From Clostridia bacterium (GTDB taxonomy: Bacteria; Bacillota; Clostridia; Oscillospirales; Acutalibacteraceae): a stretch of 9,652 nt of DNA. The DNA is taken from contig JAILDS010000261.1 in assembly GCA_024689165.1 (NCBI GenBank), forward strand, positions 1 through 9,652, read 5' to 3'. A program made the translations under genes and the position numbers. This document shows, one piece after another, positions 7,395 through 9,652 of the stretch; positions within the stretch are counted from its first letter, which is position 1, and the number at the start of each line of letters is the position of its first letter. The notes under the pieces were generated by a model that did no database searches, was not told where the DNA came from, and saw only the letters and a program-made list of their open reading frames with translations.

Positions 7395-7399
7395 CCGGC

Positions 7400-8251
7400 A
7401 TGTCAAAAATAACGTCCTTTTTTACGACGCTCATACTCATCATTTCATATATTTTCGGCGCTGGATCGAACACCGTTTCCGACGGATACCGGCTCGTCCG
7501 CAAGGAAAAAATGAACTCCGTCACGTCCATGTATACTGCCCAGGGACTCTGCTGCGACGGTGAGTTTTTTTACGGCTCCGGCGCGCTTACGGCGATAAAC
7601 TTCACCGGTCTGGCGAAGTTCGACCTCGGCATGAAATGCGTCAAAAAGGTCAAAAACGCCGTACCGAAGGAGTTTTATGAAAAATACGGCAGCAACCATA
7701 TCGGCGGCATCGACTGCGCGGGGGGCAAAATATACGCCTCCGTCGAGGGCAAGATCAAGGGGCAGGGCTACGTATATAATTTCATCCTTCTTTACGACTG
7801 CGAGACGCTTGAATACACCGGGACCTATTACGACCTGACGAGCGACTACCTCACAGACGGTATCGCGTGGTGCGCGATCGACCGTGACGCCGGGCTGCTG
7901 TACACCTCAAAGTTCAAGGACGTGACCGAAATACTCAGGTACGACCTTGAAACGATGGAATTCCTCGGGACCTTCCCGCTTCAGGAAGAGGTGACAAGGA
8001 TACAGGGCGGGTCGGTTTATGAGGGCATACTGTACCTTTCTTACGACGCGAGCGATAGCTGCGAGGAACAGATCCTCAGGATAGACCCCGCCGACGGGTC
8101 CGTTTCGGTGGAATTCACACGGTATCTGCCGAATTACGACAACGAGGCGGAGGATATCTGCGTATACCCGCTCCCGGACGGGACGCTTTTCCACACCGTG
8201 GATTACGACAAGCTCGTCAACGCGAACTTCATGCATTACGCGAAGACCTGA
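7400..8251 (+). CDS. Exported beta-propeller-like protein of unknown function
   Basis: The 283-residue protein begins with a signal-peptide-like N-terminus: Lys3, a hydrophobic run FFTTLILIISYIFGAG (7-22), and likely cleavage near residues 21-23. It should therefore be secreted, or anchored by an uncleaved N-terminus. The rest is a series of about five beta-rich repeats of some 45 residues with the pattern small-GI...G.IY.S....ILRYD.ETME..G. Examples start at 48, 101, 153, 201 and 250; ILLYDCETLEYTGTY (129-143) and ILRYDLETMEFLGTF (178-192) are the clearest pair. This is typical of YncE-, SMP-30- or phytase-like propellers, and no specific family is recognised. The start at 7400 is supported by AAAGGAG (7384-7390) 9 bases upstream. 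It lies 5 bases after the previous gene and is the last gene before a strong terminator. Confidence 0.75.
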   Translation: MSKITSFFTTLILIISYIFGAGSNTVSDGYRLVRKEKMNSVTSMYTAQGLCCDGEFFYGSGALTAINFTGLAKFDLGMKCVKKVKNAVPKEFYEKYGSNHIGGIDCAGGKIYASVEGKIKGQGYVYNFILLYDCETLEYTGTYYDLTSDYLTDGIAWCAIDRDAGLLYTSKFKDVTEILRYDLETMEFLGTFPLQEEVTRIQGGSVYEGILYLSYDASDSCEEQILRIDPADGSVSVEFTRYLPNYDNEAEDICVYPLPDGTLFHTVDYDKLVNANFMHYAKT

Positions 8252-8321
8252 GACGAGACGCACCGCCGAGCGGGCGTCGCGAGTCGTTTGACATCCAAAG
8301 TCTCGGAATCTCACGCACGCA

Positions 8322-8345
8322 AAAACCGCCCTGTCGGGCGGTTTT
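8322..8345 (+). terminator. Intrinsic terminator at the end of the five-gene operon
   Basis: AAAACCGCCC (8322-8331) and GGGCGGTTTT (8336-8345) form a 10-bp stem with a TGTC loop, followed by CTTGT. The 32-base block 8318-8349 differs from the terminator blocks of the 166-bp repeats (9454-9485 and 9620-9651) at only 2 positions. The AATC segment just upstream also resembles the repeat's T-arm-like part, so this may be a decayed repeat tail. Confidence 0.9.
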
Positions 8346-8388
8346 CTTGTATATCATCGCCCAAATGGGTTTTTTTGGTGTTAACTCC

Positions 8389-8541
8389 TCAAAGCACACC
8401 AGAGCTCAAACATACAAAACGACATCTGTCTGCAAGGATAATCATTTCTGCATATGCTTCATTATGAGATACATACCTGTCAGCGTGAATGATTTCGTTT
8501 TCAATACGCTCAGAACTGAGGTACAGACCTTCTGACAACGA
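8389..8541 (-). pseudogene. Possible coding remnant in frame with the lipoprotein gene, past its stop
   Basis: Directly after the lipoprotein TGA (8544-8542) the same frame stays open for 50 codons to a TGA at 8391-8389. The translation is protein-like: SLSEGLYLSSERIENEII, then HADRYVSHNEAYAEMIILAD, then RCRFVCLSSGVL. It has few rare residues and amphipathic helix spacing, and its A/T-rich third positions match the lipoprotein gene. No ATG or good ribosome binding site precedes it; a TTG at 8538-8536 is the only early start-like codon. It could be a C-terminus cut off by a nonsense change, the end of a lost gene, or chance in AT-rich DNA. The rest of 8252-8541 holds only the operon terminator. 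Confidence 0.35.
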
Positions 8542-9123
8542 TCAGTTCATACCGGAATCATATGTACTAGTGAAACGTTCTCTGTCATTGGGAATTTCAT
8601 GATCGATATATTCAGTATACTCATTCAATAAATCTGCATCATACTCGCGGTCGTCAAATATTTCCGATAAAGTCAAACTGCCGTCCTGCTGAGCATATGC
8701 AAGAAATATATATTGCCTGCCGACTTCCGGAAGACCGTTATCCATTATAGTTTTACCTCCGGGCATTTCCGCGGATACCAGCAGCATTGTTCCGTCTTTT
8801 TTGAAACCGCCCATTTTTCTGCAGGTTATCTTACTGACGAGGTTACCTTTCAGGTTTTTGTCTACGTTTATTCTGTATTCGCTGTAGGAATCATAATGCT
8901 CTTTTGTTTTTTCGGGGATAACATTATGCTCGATCTCATCGACAGTTCCGACAAACACGTAATCAACTAAACCAACATATTCATAAAGATCGGTTATATC
9001 TGAAACCATCAAAAGATTTGCCATCTCTTCTGTTTTACCGTTCCATTCAACGGTAGTCTTCCCGCAAGCAGAAAAGGAGAGCATAATAACAATCATTGTA
9101 ATAAAGCTGAGTGATTTTTTCAT
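8542..9123 (-). CDS. Putative lipoprotein of unknown function
   Basis: The 193-residue precursor has a lipoprotein-type signal: MKKSLSFITMIVIMLSFSAC, with Cys20 as the likely lipidated residue. FSAC is an imperfect lipobox, Phe being unusual at -3. After processing it would be anchored outside the cytoplasmic membrane. The mature part looks like a small beta-rich domain: DYVFVGTVDEIE (54-65), EYRINVDKNLKGN (82-94), CRKMGGF (101-107), DGTMLLVSAEM (110-120) and VGRQYIFLAYAQQDGSLTL (134-152), then an acidic helical tail. Similar VGTV...LKG...G..YLF patterns occur in uncharacterised Firmicute surface proteins, but I cannot name a family. GAGGTG (9136-9131) lies 7 bases before the ATG. The gene is about 40% G+C by eye against about 60% for its neighbours, which suggests horizontal acquisition. 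It has no operon partners. Confidence 0.8.
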   Translation of the reverse strand: MKKSLSFITMIVIMLSFSACGKTTVEWNGKTEEMANLLMVSDITDLYEYVGLVDYVFVGTVDEIEHNVIPEKTKEHYDSYSEYRINVDKNLKGNLVSKITCRKMGGFKKDGTMLLVSAEMPGGKTIMDNGLPEVGRQYIFLAYAQQDGSLTLSEIFDDREYDADLLNEYTEYIDHEIPNDRERFTSTYDSGMN

Positions 9124-9140
9124 TGACTGACACCTCTATT

Positions 9141-9146
9141 ATTATA
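9141..9146 (-). promoter_or_regulatory. Perfect -10-like hexamer upstream of the lipoprotein gene
   Basis: TATAAT is present on the minus strand, 4 bases before the ribosome binding site. A transcript starting 6-7 bases downstream would begin inside that site, and no good -35 lies 17 bases upstream (ACATTT). The real -10 may instead be a TATTAT within the 13-bp repeats just upstream. Confidence 0.3.
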
Positions 9147-9165
9147 GACGGTATTCAGGAGCAAA

Positions 9166-9191
9166 ATGTTGCATAATAATGTTGCATAATA
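9166..9191. repeat. Perfect 13-bp tandem duplication upstream of the lipoprotein gene
   Basis: ATGTTGCATAATA occurs at 9166-9178 and again at 9179-9191 with no mismatch. The pair lies 43-68 bases upstream of the lipoprotein start, in the expected promoter or operator zone. It could be paired binding sites for a regulator, or a slippage duplication. Confidence 0.7.
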
Positions 9192-9233
9192 TCGATAAAT
9201 AAATATCGGATACCGAAAAGAAAGCAGACATCA

Positions 9234-9269
9234 CGTCCGAAGGGCGCATCACGTTCCGCGAAGCGGAAC
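9234..9269. repeat. Two successive GAA-loop hairpins with CATCA linkers
   Basis: CGTCC/GGGCG (9234-9246) and GTTCCGC/GCGGAAC (9253-9269) are adjacent stems, each closed by a GAA loop. Each is preceded by ATCAC, and CATC follows the second. The modular layout resembles short interspersed palindromic (REP-like) elements. It contains no gene. Confidence 0.55.
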
Positions 9270-9278
9270 ACATCGTTC

Positions 9279-9318
9279 AAAAAACCGCCTTTTGTCAGCA
9301 GACAAAAGGCAGTTTTTT
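9279..9318. terminator. Long bidirectional stem-loop terminator
   Basis: The arms 9279-9296 and 9301-9318 pair at 17 of 18 positions around an AGCA loop. An A6 run forms one end and a T6 run the other, so it can terminate transcription from either side. The single mismatch (C9286-like position against A9311) shows slight decay. It insulates the lipoprotein gene from the repeat array. Confidence 0.8.
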
Positions 9319-9319
9319 G

Positions 9320-9456
9320 GTGACTCAGCGGGTAAAATGCTCCGCATTTTGCATCCTCGCGGCACAGCCGCTTCGGACTTCGCGGCTGGAAACGCTCCAC
9401 CGGAGCGTTTCCTTCTCGCCGCTCACCCTCTCAGGGTTCGAATCCCCTCGGGTCGC
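9320..9456 (+). other. tRNA-like closing stem and T-arm within repeat copy 1
   Basis: GTGACTC (9320-9326) can pair with GGGTCGC (9450-9456) over 7 positions including two G-T pairs, like an acceptor stem. GGGTTCGAATCCC (9434-9446) has the TTCGAAT loop of a tRNA T-arm, but its outer stem pairs are mismatched. AGCGG (9327-9331) can also pair with CCGCT (9419-9423). Where copy 2 (9486-9622) has C at 9491 instead of T, the pair with G is kept. The 137-nt span, the lack of an identifiable anticodon arm and a one-base offset argue against a working tRNA. It is better read as a tRNA-derived or independently structured RNA element. Confidence 0.4.
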
Positions 9457-9458
9457 AA

Positions 9459-9480
9459 AAACCGCCCTCTCGGGCGGTTT
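9459..9480 (+). terminator. Terminator hairpin closing repeat copy 1
   Basis: AAACCGCCC and GGGCGGTTT form a 9-bp stem with a TCTC loop. An A5 run precedes the stem core and TTTCCTT follows it. Confidence 0.8.
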
Positions 9481-9484
9481 CCTT

Positions 9485-9650
9485 GGTGACCCAGCGGGTA
9501 AAATGCTCCGCATTTTGCATCCTCGCGGCACAGCCGCTTCGGACTTCGCGGCTGAAAACGCTCCCCCGGAGCGTTTCCTTCACGCCGCTCACCCTCTCAG
9601 GGTTCGAATCCCCTCGGGTCGCAAAAACCGCCCTCTCGGGCGGTTTCCTT
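9485..9650. repeat. 166-bp tandem repeat, copy 2, with a third copy starting at 9651
   Basis: This copy matches copy 1 at 162 of 166 positions. Its hairpins are AAAATGC/GCATTTT (9500-9516), CAGCCGC/GCGGCTG (9531-9554) and AAACGCTCC/GGAGCGTTT (9557-9575, loop CCC). The final GG of the window is in register with a third unit, so the array probably continues beyond it. Confidence 0.9.
9625..9646 (+). terminator. Terminator hairpin closing repeat copy 2
   Basis: It is identical to the hairpin at 9459-9480 and lies exactly one repeat period downstream. Confidence 0.8.
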
Positions 9651-9652
9651 GG

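Larger units (their letters stand above)
9319..9484. repeat. 166-bp tandem repeat, copy 1
   Basis: The unit runs from GGTGAC to CCTT and repeats with an exact 166-base period. It contains hairpins AAAATGC/GCATTTT (9334-9350), CAGCCGC/GCGGCTG (9365-9388) and AAACGCTCC/GGAGCGTTT (9390-9410), then a T-arm-like GGGTTCGAATCCC (9434-9446), and ends in a terminator (9459-9480). It differs from copy 2 at four positions (9325, 9389, 9399, 9416). No convincing protein is encoded. Confidence 0.9.

Noticed and set aside
8347..8535. A 62-codon plus-strand frame after the operon terminator
   Set aside because: It has no ribosome binding site and no recognisable motif. The opposite strand has a more protein-like frame over the same bases.
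9320..9456. A functional tRNA gene
   Set aside because: The T-arm stem has mismatches, no anticodon arm of normal size can be placed, the span is far too long and there is no proper junction between T-arm and acceptor stem.
9292..9489. Open frames on both strands across the 166-bp repeats
   Set aside because: Their composition follows the palindromes. They start inside a terminator stem and run through structured repeats, so they are unlikely to be translated.
9319..9652. CRISPR array
   Set aside because: The whole 166-bp unit repeats with no variable spacers.

Overview
The window is about 60% G+C by eye. It has closely packed genes with ATGA start/stop overlaps, AGGAG-type ribosome binding sites, and many short stem-loop terminators of the form A-tract, CCGCCC, GGGCGG, T-tract. 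Together with the protein families present, this suggests an uncultured high-GC clostridial Firmicute (Oscillospirales- or Christensenellales-like). That is an impression only, since no marker gene is present.

Bases 1-2531 hold a glycerate module. The 3' end of an unrecognised gene (1-405) overlaps a type II (MOFRL) glycerate 2-kinase (402-1538). Facing it on the minus strand is a hydroxypyruvate reductase / glycerate dehydrogenase (1581-2531). A shared stem-loop terminator (1540-1561) separates the two. Together the enzymes would link hydroxypyruvate, D-glycerate and 2-phosphoglycerate. They do not form one operon.

A 162-bp divergent control region (2532-2693) contains two promoter-like elements on opposite strands. 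Their -10 boxes flank a shared 10-bp palindrome. It drives, to the right, a five-gene operon (2694-8251). The genes are a deoxyhypusine-synthase-fold protein with no visible catalytic lysine, an HldE1/RfaE1-like PfkB sugar kinase, a HAD phosphatase, a 618-residue cytoplasmic protein with propeller-like repeats followed by an alpha/alpha-toroid (six-hairpin glycosidase-like) region, and an exported beta-propeller-like protein. A strong terminator (8322-8345) ends it. The kinase plus phosphatase pairing recalls the heptose-1,7-bisphosphate steps of ADP-heptose synthesis, but the isomerase, nucleotidyltransferase and epimerase are absent. This is the best candidate in the window for an undescribed pathway.

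Bases 8346-9650 look like an accessory segment. A distinctly AT-richer gene for a putative lipoprotein (8542-9123, minus) is followed in frame, past its stop, by about 50 open codons that look coding. Upstream of it are a perfect 13-bp tandem duplication, two GAA-loop hairpins and a long bidirectional terminator. The window ends in an array of 166-bp tandem repeats: two full copies and the first bases of a third. Each unit can fold into several hairpins, carries a tRNA T-arm-like motif and ends in its own terminator. A near copy of that terminator also closes the five-gene operon, so the AT-rich gene lies between related repeat tails.
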